Notes under the pieces: model-generated
What the model was told of the DNA's origin: nothing
Database searches by the model: none
Seen by the model: only the letters and a program-made list of their open reading frames with translations
From: Syngnathus acus
Lineage: Eukaryota > Chordata > Actinopteri > Syngnathiformes > Syngnathidae
Assembly (NCBI RefSeq): GCF_901709675.1
Contig: NC_051088.1
Coordinates: 16,482,193 to 16,546,192, forward strand
Reading direction: 5' to 3'
Length of the DNA stretch: 64,000 nucleotides
In this document: piece after piece, positions 1-20,707 of the stretch
Position numbering within the stretch: the first letter of the stretch is position 1
Layout: each line of letters opens with the position of its first letter
Translations under genes and position numbers: made by a program

Positions 1-750
1 ATGAATGCAAAGATCAGAGCAGTTGCTATTCTATCGCATGGCCTCTTGCTTTTAAGACAGATCAGTTGAATTGATTGGGCACTCCTGACTTGCTGAACCA
101 AACCCAATCGAATGCCTGAAAGTGACAAAACTGCCAAAATGCTTCCTGTGCAATTCTTACGTGCACTCTCATACTTGGACAGCTGTGTTCTTTCCTGCGC
201 CCAGTAAAGTTTTGGATGAAGACCGATGTGCTTTTGCTAAGAAATGATGAGAGAAGATTGAACTGGACAAAAAAGTATAAATATCTGGTGATGAAAATAA
301 CATCTATTTTTGATTTGAAGTTTATTTCTAGGCAGATTCAAGCATTGAGGTCCGGCTCAATTTTATAAAGCCACTTCGGTCAAAGAGTTAATTGTTTTTC
401 TAAATGATTATTTCTGGTATGTTCATTTTATCAGCTTTTTTTTCCCACAGGAAGATTTTCTTGAGACGTTTAATGTACAGCTTGTATGTATCTAAAAGTA
501 TTTTTCTTATAAATAAAACTTAAGAATTACATTTTGCAGCTGCATAAATAAAATTTCACACTGTGACGGAATTTGAGGTTTCCATCACATGCACATGCAG
601 ATTAACAAGAAAAAAAGTGCTTCTGGTGCCTCTAGAAATATTTTTGTGCAGATTAGAGGATCAATGTGTAAAATAATCTTTCATTGATTTGAACCATGAA
701 ATCATTACAATAAGAACTACACAAAACAAACTGCATTTAAATATATTTTA
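1..750. other. Intergenic / possible flanking 3' UTR, no gene recognised
   Basis: AT-rich sequence with no convincing coding exon on either strand. Plus-strand AATAAA motifs occur near 511 and 545, so this could be the 3' end of a plus-strand transcript lying to the left, but no coding part is visible to support that. The cables2 3' UTR probably ends near the right edge of this stretch, where a minus-strand ATTAAA lies near 747. Confidence 0.3.
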
Positions 751-751
751 A

Positions 752-1452
752 TCATTTAACAATACAAAACATTTTACACATGACTGGTTTTCTTTTACAT
801 TCAGTGACATATTTAGTAGTTGAGACAGTTTTTTTAAGAGGTCTCACACCACAAACATTTGCTTGGACTGAAACAGCACACTGGAGTCGGAGGCACTTTA
901 ATGCTTGCACATCCACATCTGACAACAACACACACACACCACAAAGCAAAATTCCTGAGAAATCAAACGTGCCAGAGATACACACTGGGGCTTTGTGCAC
1001 AACACACACGCACACACAAAGTAAACAACATTACAGAGAGCTGCCATGAAATACATTGAAGAGTGCCACACAGTTGTTACATGCCACAATCTACAGTTCA
1101 ATGTCTAGTCAAAAAGTTCAAACGACTAAATGTCACAGTGGGTTTAAAAGGCATGTTTAAAAACACAAGTGACAAATGCTGTTTAGGTCATTCAGGTGCA
1201 AAATCCACAAGCCTGTGGAAACATTTCTTCCATATCTTTGATATCTACTTAAGGTCCATGGAGCCACTGGGCAAAAGATGGCACTAGTAGTAGTAGTGTA
1301 CAAGTACACTTTAAAATGCTGATCAAGGAATAAACACACAAAAGGCTTCCCAGACAAAGATCACAGTTTTGACAAACCATATAGTTGAACCACGACAAAT
1401 CCAAAGAATGCACACATGCGTGCTAGTCGTAAAGTAAGTCTCGGGCGTCGAG
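752..1452 (-). other. cables2: Probable cables2 3' UTR
   Basis: This is non-coding sequence directly downstream of the cables2 stop codon. A minus-strand ATTAAA near 747 could end the transcript. It contains two short CA-rich runs near 925-943 and 1001-1019. The extent is inferred only. Confidence 0.35.
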
Positions 1453-4400
1453 TTATCCCTGCTTCACCAATCGCCGGTAATGCGGCATCACCTTGCTGTC
1501 GGGCAGGTAGAGGCCCAATTCCAAGGCAACCAGCACGGGGAACTCCAGAGGAACCAACTCCCGTCTGTTGATGCGGAAACGCTCCTCTAGTTTCTGTTGG
1601 AATAAAGCAAGGGATGTGATTGGCTGCTTCTCCATCCATCCACGACCTGAAGCGCTTTTCCTCTCAAGGTAAATAAATTGGGTAGCGTTCGGGTACTGCT
1701 GCAGTGTACTCACGTCAATGAGCTGTTTGACTTCGTTCTTCCTCAGGTCACTGCTGATCTTTGCAGCCAGCAGCACGCATGCGGCTGCCACCAGTTTCCT
1801 GTTGGGCTTGTTGAGGCGCCCCTGCAGCACCAGCTTCTCAAAATAAACAAACGCCATCGCTGTGGTGACCGGCTGGAGGGCGCACTCCTCGCTCACGGCC
1901 CGCATCTCCCTCTTCAGGCTGACGCAAAGGAAAAGGTTTTTGGTTTTCAATGCAGTGGAGAGAATGGTGGAGAGGTTTGAAGCACACGTTTCTACCTTCT
2001 GATCTTGCTGAGGGTCAGCAGAATGTGAGGGAACTTCTCCTTGAAGATCTCGTTCATGTCCTTCTTCAGCTCTGACGGTTTGACGTACACCATGACTGTC
2101 GTCTGCCGAGTGAGAAATAGCCCGATCGATCGATCGATAGTGAAATAATGATGTGGTGGGAGCCTGAGAGCAAAAACAACTCCACAGTGTCAACAAGCCT
2201 CACCACGTAGGATGCGAATATCAGAACCCTCTTGTGTCTCCCACAGGGCCACTGAGGGTCACTGAGTAGGTTGGGGTCGTACTCAGCCACCTCTTCCGTA
2301 TCTGAGATGAAATGGGAAAAACCTGTAACATCTGCAGCTTGTTGCACGGCAAGAGCGAGCATCCACGAGAAGCACTTCCAAATAATGATTCCTACAGTAC
2401 ATGGAGCCTTCACAATTGCGGTTGCAGTGTTTTAATTATTTCTTGACTCCAAGATGAGTTGTGATATTGTGGCCTTTTTTGCTACAATTTTTCACACAAA
2501 CTTACTTTCCACTAATTCCAATCAATTGTTCTGCCAATTAAATCGTCCGATTATAGCTCTTTCCAAAATAATCAACATCAGATCGGAATTTGGCCGATTA
2601 TCTCTCGCGGTAACCTACAGAGTTTCCAATCGTGTTTTTTTCTTTCAAATATCGGCATCGGCCTTGGCATGGGTCGGGCCCGACTGTCCGCCATTTCCGT
2701 TATATGCTCTTGCATTGAATACGATCATGTCCTCAGGTACATACTTGGTTCTTGTGCCACAGCGCTATTAAGGCGGGTAAGGGTAAAAGTCCTTGGCCCG
2801 TTGCCTTGGGAACGTGCTGGCAGGGTCGGAGCTGTGCAGTTTTCTGGTGCACCGCCGCTCCTCTCTCTCACCAAGGCATTGGTTGGATAAAGAAACTGAG
2901 CATATGAAACAGTCTAAACGGGAAGAAGGGCAAAGTACATTGTTTAAAGACTGTAAAGAGAAATCATAGATTTCTTTCTAAATAAGTTAAGTTCTAAATA
3001 AGAAGAGTTCTTGCTTTATACATTTAAGAAATGAAACGTGTTGATTATAACAGTTACAATCACTGGAGTTGATCCGACTAAACTGCCACGTGTCAGGTCA
3101 CGTGTGATGGTCCACTTACTTTATCACACGCGGCCATCTCCACACCCTCCAGCGAAGGAAGCAGGTCAGCCGCCACCACGGAGGATTGTCTTCTCGGCGC
3201 CTCCAGCTTAGCATCGCTGTTTACAGTGAATCACATGCGTGTCATATAGCGAGCTCGGCGTGTAGACGATGACAAAGAAAAAGGAGGCGGTGGCAACGGG
3301 ACGGATGGATGGATGGATGGATACATGGCGGTGTGCTTTCACGTGTACCTGAGCTGAGCAATTTCTCCATAGGGCAGCACTGAGAAAGCAGCATATAACG
3401 AGCGCCTGGCACAAATCAGCATGATCCTGCGGGGCACAGCAAGTACAGGCACTACTGAACATTTGATTTGGACTGACTTGACTAGAATCAATTAGGAGTC
3501 ACGATACACTTTTCATCATTAAGTATTGTGTCAATCGATTTCACGCTCCGGGAGTCACATGGGCTCGGTGGAATCAGGGTTCACTTGAGTCATTTTAAAT
3601 TGTAGTAGGTTTATGCTGAATCTGAATCAATCCATTTTTGGAGAATTCTCATTCTGACAACCAATAGAACCCAAATCGGGCTCAACAAATCTAAATCCTC
3701 CCTAGTCTACGCCATTTGAAATTCCGACCGCACTTCAATGCTGCCTGATGGAAGACCAAAAAAAAAACCCACAACAACAACCCATGGAACATTCTTAATT
3801 CTGGAAAAGCTTGCCCGACAACTTTCCCTCAACACGAGCGTGACAGACCTGCCGAGTGTCATCAACATAGGCTGCCTTGCTCCGTCTAATCTCTTAGCAC
3901 ACGGCATCAGGAAAAAACACACACCATATGAAGATGAGGTGATATAGTGGCAATGGTAAAAATAATCAAAGCAAAACAATATGGCTGCCGAGTAATTTAC
4001 GAAGCCTTAAGTTGTGATGAGATATTTCAGGAACGCCTCATAGCTGCCGGGGGTCAAGTTACCGTTGAAACGGGGTGCAACGTGCACTTGCTGAACTCCT
4101 TTAGGCTCTTGTAAAGCATCTGAGGGTGCTTAGGCTCACTGAAGCAGCGCCCGTCTTCTTCCCTTGCAACATTTACTCAGATAAACAGCATATTGGAAAA
4201 ATGGCGGTGGGTGACAAGACGGGAATGCCAAAAGGACATTTTCAAACAGCTGTAGACTGGACTGATGTTGAAACGTTGCCGCTCTGAGTTGTATGTACAG
4301 TCCCTTCCAAAAGTATTTTGTTGTCATGGTGACAACACTTCTTGTTGAAGTATTTAGTAAGTTTAAACCTTGCGTTCGTCTATAATAGATCTAATTTTAT

Positions 4401-5398
4401 TATTGTAATAAAGTTGGATTGATTATTTGTTAGTTGGGGGAAAAAAAAGACATTAAAAAACAATACTCGTATATTGATCGCAATCACAACTTTTAGGGGG
4501 AAAAATACAATTAGATTATTTCCCCAAAGCGTTGGCCCGACAACAAAAACAAAGGACCTTGCCGTTCCAATACTTTTGGAGGGTACTGCAAATGTACTGG
4601 ACTCACCTGCATCCCCTGGTGTCATACTGCCTCATGGTCTTGATGAAATGGACCTTCTTTGGCACCTTGGGTCCAGGAGAACCGGAGACATTCCTCAACC
4701 TGGGAGATCATCCGTATGGGTTGAAGATCAACACAAAGCAGTGGTGGGAATGAATGAAGTATGCGTACTTAAGCATTTACTTGACTGACAAACGTTTTCT
4801 TTGACTGCTTGCATTTGAAAACGGATCGAAATGTGGGTTTATAATGTGAGAGCAAGTGGGGGTGTTGAGATGTGCTCTCAATTATATGGTTTCTATTATG
4901 TTTTGTTCAAATGTTGATTCATTGTATTCATTATTTTCTTGTAATGACAGAAAATGTTGACTGTCTAAGTCAGGGGTGTCAAACTCAATTTTTTCGCGGG
5001 CCGCATTGTAGTCATAGCTTCTTTCGGAGGGCCATTATGACTGTCAACCCAAATAAATGTATACAGTAAAAGATACGAAACAAACTGACAAATAACTCGT
5101 TTTCAAACTACACGAGTAAAAACTGGTAAAAAAAAAAAAGTATTAAAAGTGAAGACAATTTGCAATTCTAGTAATGATTTGATGCACAATTTGTCTTCGC
5201 GGGCCACATAAAATGATGTGGCGGCCGTATCTGGCCCCCGGGCCTTGAGTTTGACACCAGTGCTACGTGTTGAGTGAACACACCTGTGTTACTCAAGTGG
5301 GCGTGTTTAATAAAAAGCCTTCCTGCATGCCGCGCAGGATTTCTTACTAGCTGTTGTCGCAGTGAATGGTGTGCTAACAGAGTTGATCGTCCTCCTCG

Positions 5399-5454
<56 letters not shown>

Positions 5455-6350
5455 TTATTCCACTGAGTTCGGTGCAATTGGGTTTCTCACAAGTACCTGA
5501 TGCTGTATGGCTACTCTGCTAACATATTTGTACTTTGTACTCTCAAACAGGATTTTAAGGAGTTCGTCTAGCTCGGGAAAGAGGATAATTTCCTTATATT
5601 AACCATCAGCCACTGATAATTACAAATATAAGTAATTAAATAACTTATAATACTTTTACCAGTCGTTTTTTCACAAAGGTATCTGTACTTGTACATAAAC
5701 ACAGAGGGTGAGTAGTTTGCCACCTCTGACAGAAGGACTGCAGAAGCAGCTACATTTCATTTATCCATGACTCAGAAGAAAAAAAAGTGTCCGAAAAACT
5801 AAACGCCGTTTTCAGCACGCAACCAGGAAATGCTACAGGGCAGTGGCGAAGGAACCAACCTGGGTCGTGAATCCTTAGACTGACCGGTGGGCAGAGGGCT
5901 CACTGCGGGGGTTGAACGACCACGGGAGACGCTGGGCTGTTGACAACCGCTGGTCGAGGGGGACAGCGGGGTGTCCGGGCTCTCGGCTGTACCGCCAGCC
6001 TCCAAGAACACCTCGTTGGCTCCGGGAGACTTGACCGAAGGACTGAAGACTCCAGGAAAACTGGACGAAGAGCTCCCGGCGGACGGAGCGGGCTCCGCCA
6101 CTTGAGACACCGGCCCTTGGCTGTCTGACGGCGGGATCCACGGGGGCTCCTCGGCGGCTTTTCGAGCAGCTTGATTATCATTGTTCAAGCGACACTGAGG
6201 CCGTCCGTCCAGTGAGATATTACTGAGAAACAACACAGCGGCCTGTCTTCTTTTGGAATCTCTGGATTTCCTTCGTTGCTCTCGGTGTGTTTTGGCCGGT
6301 TTACTACTGCTGCTGCCGATTGACTGAAGACCACATAGAGCTGATGCCAT
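1453..6350 (-). CDS. cables2: Cdk5 and Abl enzyme substrate 2 (Cables2), 9 coding exons
   Basis: Cables proteins link cyclin-dependent kinases to tyrosine kinases such as Abl and restrain proliferation. Coding exons, minus strand in order: 6350-5860, 4699-4607, 3426-3349, 3216-3120, 2913-2745, 2301-2204, 2102-1996, 1918-1714, 1593-1453. All phases join, giving about 492 aa, close to mammalian CABLES2. The N-terminus has the family motif NISLDGRP near residue 45. Then come HFIKTMRQYDTR, FLYPTNALV, the block EYDPNLL..DPQWPCG.HKRVLIFASY, and a C-terminal cyclin-box-like region with MAFVYFEKLVLQG, AAKISSDLRK and the end MPHYRRLVKQG. FASY and EKLVLQG favour Cables2 over Cables1. The short segment between the N-terminus and HFIK found in mammals was not found, so one small exon may be missing from this model. 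Confidence 0.9.
3303..3322. repeat. Short (GGAT)n microsatellite in a cables2 intron
   Basis: About five uninterrupted GGAT/GATG units lie between two cables2 coding exons. They are simple tandem repeats with no sign of function. Confidence 0.8.
4971..5262. mobile_element. Non-autonomous DNA element (hAT-like MITE) in cables2 intron 1
   Basis: The left end is CAGGGGTGTCAAACTCAA. The right end, read on the other strand, is CACTGGTGTCAAACTCAAG, giving imperfect terminal inverted repeats of about 18 bp. The interior has repeated 'cgcgggcc' blocks but no ORF. The flanks CTAAGT and CTACGT differ at one base, consistent with a worn target-site duplication. The CAGGGGTGTCAAACTC terminus is a common vertebrate repeat end, which I associate with hAT-type elements; that family assignment is from memory. 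Confidence 0.7.
5398..5455. repeat. (TTTC)n microsatellite
   Basis: About 14 uninterrupted TTTC units in cables2 intron 1. The polypyrimidine/polypurine asymmetry is typical of fish tetranucleotide microsatellites, and the length is probably polymorphic. Confidence 0.95.
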
Positions 6351-7340
6351 TCTACTTCGAAACCTTACTAGGGGCTATTGGTAGCTAGTAGGGAAGGTGA
6401 CGGAGGAGTGGGCGGTACCACAGATATTCATGTTGATGATTGGATCATCCATATGTCATTTTTATTGTCGTTATCAATAGGTTGTGTAGCCTTGGAGCGG
6501 TTTTAGCTTAATAACGTTATTATCGAACCTGGCAGAGTCCGATTGATACGTGAATCACTCAAAGGAGTTGACGGTATTGATCTCAAGCGTGATCTGCTCT
6601 GGAAAGGCGGAGCATACAGGGCAATGTTTCAAGCCGATTGGGTCATGCGGATATTTGTGCACGCCTATCAATGTTTGTTTTGACCAATCACGACAACGGA
6701 TGATAATGTCGGCACAGGAATCTTTACCGGCTCAAAATGAACAAAGCGCCTCTTGCTGTTTTTCTTTCAAAAAGAAATCTGTGGGTAATTCTGCGAGAAC
6801 ATAATTAATTGCTGCGTCCACTGGTGTCGCTACATTTTTTTCGTCCATATTTGGTTTGTTCGTTTCCCCGGCTTTCTTGATTGCGTCACAGCGGATATCC
6901 CGCCCCCAAGCGCAAGGTTGCTTCGTGATTGGTCCGAACCACGAGTGGCTCAGTCAGAAATCAGGAAAGCCCTAGTTATGCAAATATTCAAATTTGTTCT
7001 GTTATCAGTTCACCCGCATAACATGTCAATAATTCAACAATTTCTGCATGTTGATTAATTTATAGTGGCTTCTTCTGGTGTCTAGTCATGCAAACAAAAA
7101 ATGAAGTTTAAGTCAACTATCATCAACGACCCGGTAATTTACTATTAGGATTTAGTGTAATGTAGTGTTTTTTTTTTACCGAGGTCAAAGTGTAAATGCC
7201 AGTGAGTACTGTTAATATTTTCTGTTGGTTTCTTAAACGTGTTATACCATCCCAGATGATTACAAAAAAATAGAATACTGAGCGCAAGATAATTTCCTAC
7301 TACTTCTGAAAGCAAAAGAGGGCAGCACGTCAGGTAAACA
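6351..7340. promoter_or_regulatory. cables2 upstream/promoter region
   Basis: No gene is visible between the cables2 start codon and the probable xkr7 3' end. Promoter-like motifs include a GC box GGGCGG at 6410-6415, inverted CCAAT motifs near 6377 and 6929, CCAAT near 6682, and a perfect octamer ATGCAAAT at 6978-6985. These support a promoter for cables2 on the minus strand, but the transcription start cannot be fixed from sequence alone. Confidence 0.45.
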
Positions 7341-7348
7341 CATTGCTC

Positions 7349-7354
7349 TTTATT
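7349..7354 (-). terminator. xkr7: Candidate xkr7 polyadenylation signal
   Basis: AATAAA on the minus strand about 1.5 kb downstream of the xkr7 stop codon. The 7355-8847 stretch between them has no coding potential I could recognise and is probably xkr7 3' UTR. The call rests on the hexamer and its position only. Confidence 0.4.
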
Positions 7355-8847
7355 CAAGCAATAAACTTCATGACTTTACCTTCTCATTTTGCACAACAGT
7401 CTGGTGCAACCAGTTTAAGGCTTTTTGATTCTTGCTTTGCATTTGAGGTACTGTTCCTTCCAAGCTTATTTGAAGTGACACCGTGTGCTTGATGATACAT
7501 GACCGAGTCTGACAGTTAGCACCATAAATCCCATTTGACATTTTCTTCTTGGGCTGTTAAAGGTGCTGAATGGGCTCTTGATTGATTTCTGTCTGGACAG
7601 TGTTGACAAGAAAACTCCCTTATCCAAGAGACGCACCTTGAATGAATGAATTTAAATGTAAAGTTGGCTTCCTACACTCACTTTATCCTCGCATAAAGAA
7701 GAAAAGAACCCTTGTGACATTTATATGTACCCATCACTTAGGCTATTCTCTGTGGAAGTTGCCGATCTGGAACTAAAACTTGTTTTGACAGTAGTCACGC
7801 AATAACATTTGGACACTGACAGCGATAACATCCTCATCGTTTCATTTACATGGCAAATCTGACCTGTTGTTTTTTTCCGACATGTGGGTATCATAATATT
7901 AATATGCTTATTTTCACTCAGGGCGCCAAAGTGTAACCCTTTATTATCGAAATGTTCGAGCTCACCTCAACAATGACACAGGAATGTTTTATGTTCGCAT
8001 AGAAACGCTCAAGCCTTTACTACCCTTTTTACATTCAACTCTGATGTTCCCCCTCCAGATTTGAAAGCCACCATTCCTTCAACATGAGTGACAGCTTTTG
8101 AAAATGGTGATGATCACTGTTTGTGCAGTATTGAAAAGTACAGTACAGTGGGAGTGTCTGGCCTTTGTGTTCAGTGATGTTTCCGCTCTAGCTGCCATTT
8201 TTAATAAACAGACAGCTTGAAGGCGCGCTTCAGCTTTCTTTAAACCTCTCGTTTTTGTTGTTTAATACCACTCTCACCTGAGAAACGCACAAACCATAGT
8301 ATGCACCATCATTGACGACCTCGTAGCACGTCGCTTTAGCAAATGCACTCTTTCAAGTCATTGTGGAGATGAACCAACTATCACGTCACAACCTGAAATG
8401 CACTAGAACCTTTAAAGATTTGACTTACATTGACAGTCTTCAAATGTTTGAAGGCACACTTGTCCAAGTGTTCAATGTTTCAGTCCGTCCATCTTTCATC
8501 CATCCTGATTCTTCCTGTTTGAAGCCACGAAATGCCAATTTGTTTTGTTTTGTTTGATGGTTAGGTTTTGTCTTGATCTCGTGATGTCAAAATATAAACA
8601 GCGTGACGAAGAGGACGGTTTCAATCACAATTCCACTTCAACCGAGAAATGTACCGGTCAGTTCACTCGCTGTGAATTTTGCATGACTTTGTCACTGAAA
8701 CATTGACAAGTCTGACAAGGGCATTCGACATTTTAGAGGCAGTTAAATTACCTTCTCAACTCGAGCTTTACACTGACAATAACATAGCACTTGGCATGAG
8801 CAAACACACTTGTTCAAGTTTTTCTGGAGCTGGACAGTCTTATCACA

Positions 8848-14394
<5,547 letters not shown>

Positions 14395-14614
14395 GTTTGT
14401 CGGAGGGGAGAGTGAGTAGGAGGAGATGGGAAAATGATGGAGAGGGGGGGAGGGCGAGGAGGGGTCGCGCAGCTTCGGTCGGGGGGTGGGAGGAGGGCCA
14501 GGAAGGTAGAGGAGTAAGTTAACCGTCGCTCATCGATCTGCTTAGACGGAGAAATGCTGCAAATGATTGAAGACATTTCGTGGCCTCGACATGCAGGACT
14601 GCTTGGAGGAGAGA

Positions 14615-14634
14615 GGGGGGGGGGGGGGGGGGGG
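14615..14634. repeat. Poly(G) tract (20 G)
   Basis: An uninterrupted homopolymer of 20 guanines. It could form a G-quadruplex, or its length could be a sequencing/assembly approximation, as homopolymers often are. Confidence 0.85.
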
Positions 14635-14784
14635 AATCTGGTCTGACAGATGGACCAGGTTTAAATGGCCAAATGTAGCTGCATCCAAATCTTTGTATTC
14701 AACTATAAATGTTGTGTTTCAATGCATTCTTGGTTTTTGTTTTGTTTTTCAAATTTTAAACTGTTTATGAGGATGAAACCGTGG

Positions 14785-15000
14785 GCGACTAATTACCTCA
14801 CAACGCAGCGGTTGTGGGTTTGATTTCTGTGGTGAGTTTGCATATTCTCCTCTTGCCTGGGTGGTTTTTTTTTTTCCGTGAACACTAAATGGTTATATGT
14901 ACATATATGGCCTACGACAACCTAACCCTTGTAAACAGGAAAGGCTCCAGCACGCCAGCCACCTGATTAGGATCAGCGGTTTAGATAATTGATGGATAAT
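14785..15000 (+). repeat. Degenerate SINE-like interspersed repeat
   Basis: The segment resembles a very common teleost interspersed repeat. It has a B-box-like 'gggtttgatttc', then 'gtgagtttgcatattctcc', and the tail 'aggctccagc...gataattgatggata'. Other fragments occur at 44.18, 45.74, 47.70 and 53.24 kb. It has diverged heavily and carries indels, so it is an old copy. The family name is not certain. Confidence 0.6.
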
Positions 15001-15211
15001 ATATTGATCACACAGTAAAAAACAAGCACTTTATGAACATCAGGAAACATAGGAACAATTTAAAATGTACTCAATTTTAATCATTTCACAAAAGAGAAAG
15101 AAGAAGCACTATTTGAAGTGATTTAGTACAATTTCATTTCATTTTCAGGACACAAAACAGAGGCACCTACTCCCCCACCCAATCAGTCAATAAAACATTA
15201 AAATCCTCAGC

Positions 15212-15217
15212 TTTATT
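15212..15217 (-). terminator. Candidate rap1a polyadenylation signal
   Basis: Minus-strand AATAAA about 1.46 kb beyond the rap1a stop codon. The intervening 15218-16680 has no coding sequence and is best explained as a long 3' UTR, which includes a 14-base C homopolymer at 15998-16011. Other hexamers exist, so the exact end is uncertain. Confidence 0.3.
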
Positions 15218-16680
15218 ATGCAAAACAGAAGTTGAATATATTAGGTGGAACACGGAAGGCTTGTAGCTCAATATAAAACCAAGTCACTTGCGAAATATAT
15301 TATTATCAAAGTGGAAGAGTTGTAAGTCAAGAACAGTGATGCATCATCTTTATCGCTGTTAGTGCATAAATGCAAGAAGGCCAACATTTAGTAATAAGAT
15401 GGACTTTAAGAGAACATTTGAAATCCCAAACATGACTCTCTTCTTATCCATAAAAACATCTATGATGACACTTTGAGACATTTATAATAATTAAAAAAAA
15501 AAAAGTCCATTTATATAAAAAAACAAACAAAAAAAAAACATTAAAGAATAGGATTCCCAAACATGTGAGGGGGGACTCCTGCAATCTTTCAGAGAGGACT
15601 TGGAATGTAAGTAAGGCCCACTAACAGACAGTTCATCTTAACATGAAAGACAAGGTAAATAATTCATTTAGCCATTTGTGAGACACAAAGAAAAGATAAA
15701 CAACATACTCGAATGTGATTGGTCATGAAATGTGATGGTGTTCACTGGATGGAGGCTTACTGTTCTCCTCAAATATTATTCTAAGTAGTCCCATTCTTTC
15801 AAGAAAACATGTCAAGAAAAACACATTGATTCTGATTTCAATGACATTCAAATTAAACTAAGTGTGCTCAAAACAATTGGATTATTGTATGGAAGTAATT
15901 GCAATCTGTTAAAAAAAATGATAGGAAAATAGCACTCTATATATATTTCTTTTACTCTTTATGGCCATAGGACCTGTCACATACCACAGACAAATTACCC
16001 CCCCCCCCCCCAAAAAAAAGGCGTTTCTCAGCAAGGCAGGCAAGCACTGGCAGAGGGGTCAATGCAAATGATACAAAGACTGCCTGAAGGCCTCCTTGAA
16101 GTGCTGCAGTATCAATCAGGAAGCCTAGGAGGACACAGCACAAGATGGCGCTGGGTGGCCTCTGATGGCAACAGACCTTTCAAGGCGGAGGTTTGGACAC
16201 TAAAGCCTCCCACTTAAACCAATGGAGAACGTGGGTGTTTTTTTGACAGCCACATTTTTTGTGCACCTCTGGTTTTCATTTGGACACTGGTTTTATGCGA
16301 ATGATGTCCAAGTTGCACATGTATCACAAAAGGGAAGGCTAATTCGTCATACCGCCACACACTGCAGACTGCACAATTTAGTGGACATGAGGAAAAACTT
16401 GAATGATGTCCACATATTTTCCTCTCTCCCAAACAGAAGTAAAGAAATGGACTGTTCTGGCACTTAGAATAACTGAGCAGTGGGTGGCAGTGTCGAGAAT
16501 GAGAAACTAATCCACAGTGCAGATTGATGCGCAACTCTGACATCAAGAAACTCACACATATACAACACCTTTTGAATGATAGCTGTCCACTGTCGTGACC
16601 AACGTGCATGAGTGATCTCTCAACAGCCACTCACCTGGCCTAGAGCCCATCTTTGTGAAAGTGTACGTGTGAAGGCGCAT

Positions 16681-18970
<2,290 letters not shown>

Positions 18971-19007
18971 GATGGGCAACTTCACAGGACACCTCAAGGG
19001 TCTGTGA

Positions 19008-20676
19008 AAAGACAAAGTCACTTCGGGTCAACGTAAATCTATAATAAGATGGTAACGATTTACAAGAATAACGTCTGAATTACACAGGGAGGGAGATAAA
19101 TCAATTCTCATTCATTCAGGTCAAGGTAATTTACAAAGGTTGAGTAAAGGCAAATGAACTAACATTGTTTGTTGAATTTGTTGATGTTTTTTTTCCAGAA
19201 CATTCAAATGTCTTGTGCAACTATGCTATTAGGCTAACAATATTACAAAGAACTCAAGAGAGATGGGGATTAATATTTGCTGTGTAATACCTCATATTTG
19301 AATATTACAAATGTATTATTATTTAAGTCCCCTCCAATTTGAATAGATTTTCCCCACCCCTAATCCTCTATTCTCTGAGAAATACCCAGACAACAAAATA
19401 ATTCACTCGATAGATTCATCTGGGAGCAACATTTCCTAAATATTAATTACGGCACAAATGTCAATGAAAGAGAATAAGACACTTCAAAGTAATTTCTTAG
19501 CCTATCTGCACATATTAATTGTTCCTGGTGTTTGGGACCTTTGTCAAAAGTAGAGACAAACAATACAAAAAACACTCTGTCCCACTTGGGCAGCATTTGC
19601 AATTCGAAGAGTGACGTACGATATGCTAGCACAGGCCCACACGGACAGCTCAACAATGGGCCATTGTGATCACTCGACTCGAGGGCATGTACAAAATGAA
19701 AAATGGAGATCAGAGGCTGCAGGCACCACCATGACATTCAAATAATGCATGAGAGAAGTGAGCTGAGAGTCCACAAGAATGCTTTGGTTACAAGGCGTAA
19801 ACTAAACAGAATCATGTCATGCTTGCTGCTCACAGAATCAACCATCAAGTTTGCAGAGGTGTATTTTCAAGTACAGTATTCAAGTCTATCTTAGCCAGCT
19901 GCCTAAAATGGAAGAGGATAAAGTACTAACGACAACTTTATTCATCGTCGTAATAGTAGTAAAGAATGTCAGAATCACCGCCCCCTAAAAAAAAAGAACA
20001 AATTAGTAGCCTTGCAGACAGCATGCGTGTAAATTCCCAAGATGGCTACGTTATAAAAAAAAAAAAAGACCTTCCACAATGGCTTGCTCTGAGATGCATG
20101 CAAGCAAGTTCCACATTTTCACAGTGCCGCACTAATGAACGCCCACCCGACGCTACACAGAATTTCATTGCATAATATGTATATACTACAAAGAATGTGT
20201 GGGGAACAGATTAACATACTGTGTAGACAGCAGCTGCAGATGTCAAGTCCCTCTACATCTGGGAGAGCCTTCGGTGCACAGTGGCAGGTGCTGAGGGTCC
20301 GCGCAGGGGCCACAAAGCTCAAAACTGGCAGTCCCACCTCATCACAGAAAGGGAAGATTTATTAACGCTAAGCAACAATGAAATTATTGTATTGATTGGA
20401 TTGTTATGATTTGAATGGAGTCAAACTCAAGATACTGTTAGACACTACTTTTCCGAATCATGGCTAACGTAGTAAAATCCCTATTTCAGGAGTGAAACTA
20501 GGGGCGGTACTGGAACTGCAACAATAAACTGGACGTCATATTTCAGAGAAGCCGTTCTCAAAAAGGAAGGGTGTGGATATTTGTTTCCCTAAATATGCCC
20601 AGCGCACAAAATACCCATGCAAGAATCGGGGACAGTCAGCATGACAGCATTAAGTGCCAGTTAAACACCACGAAGT

Positions 20677-20707
<31 letters not shown>

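Larger units (their letters stand above)
14395..15211. other. xkr7-rap1a intergenic interval with a SINE-like fragment
   Basis: The GC-rich sequence just above the xkr7 start codon (14395-14520) is likely its promoter and 5' UTR. It is followed by a 20-base G homopolymer at 14615-14634 and a degenerate interspersed repeat from about 14785. No gene is recognised. Confidence 0.5.

Noticed and set aside
1678-1980. A 100-codon plus-strand frame
   Set aside because: It is antisense to cables2 cyclin-box exons, whose minus-strand reading is clearly conserved.
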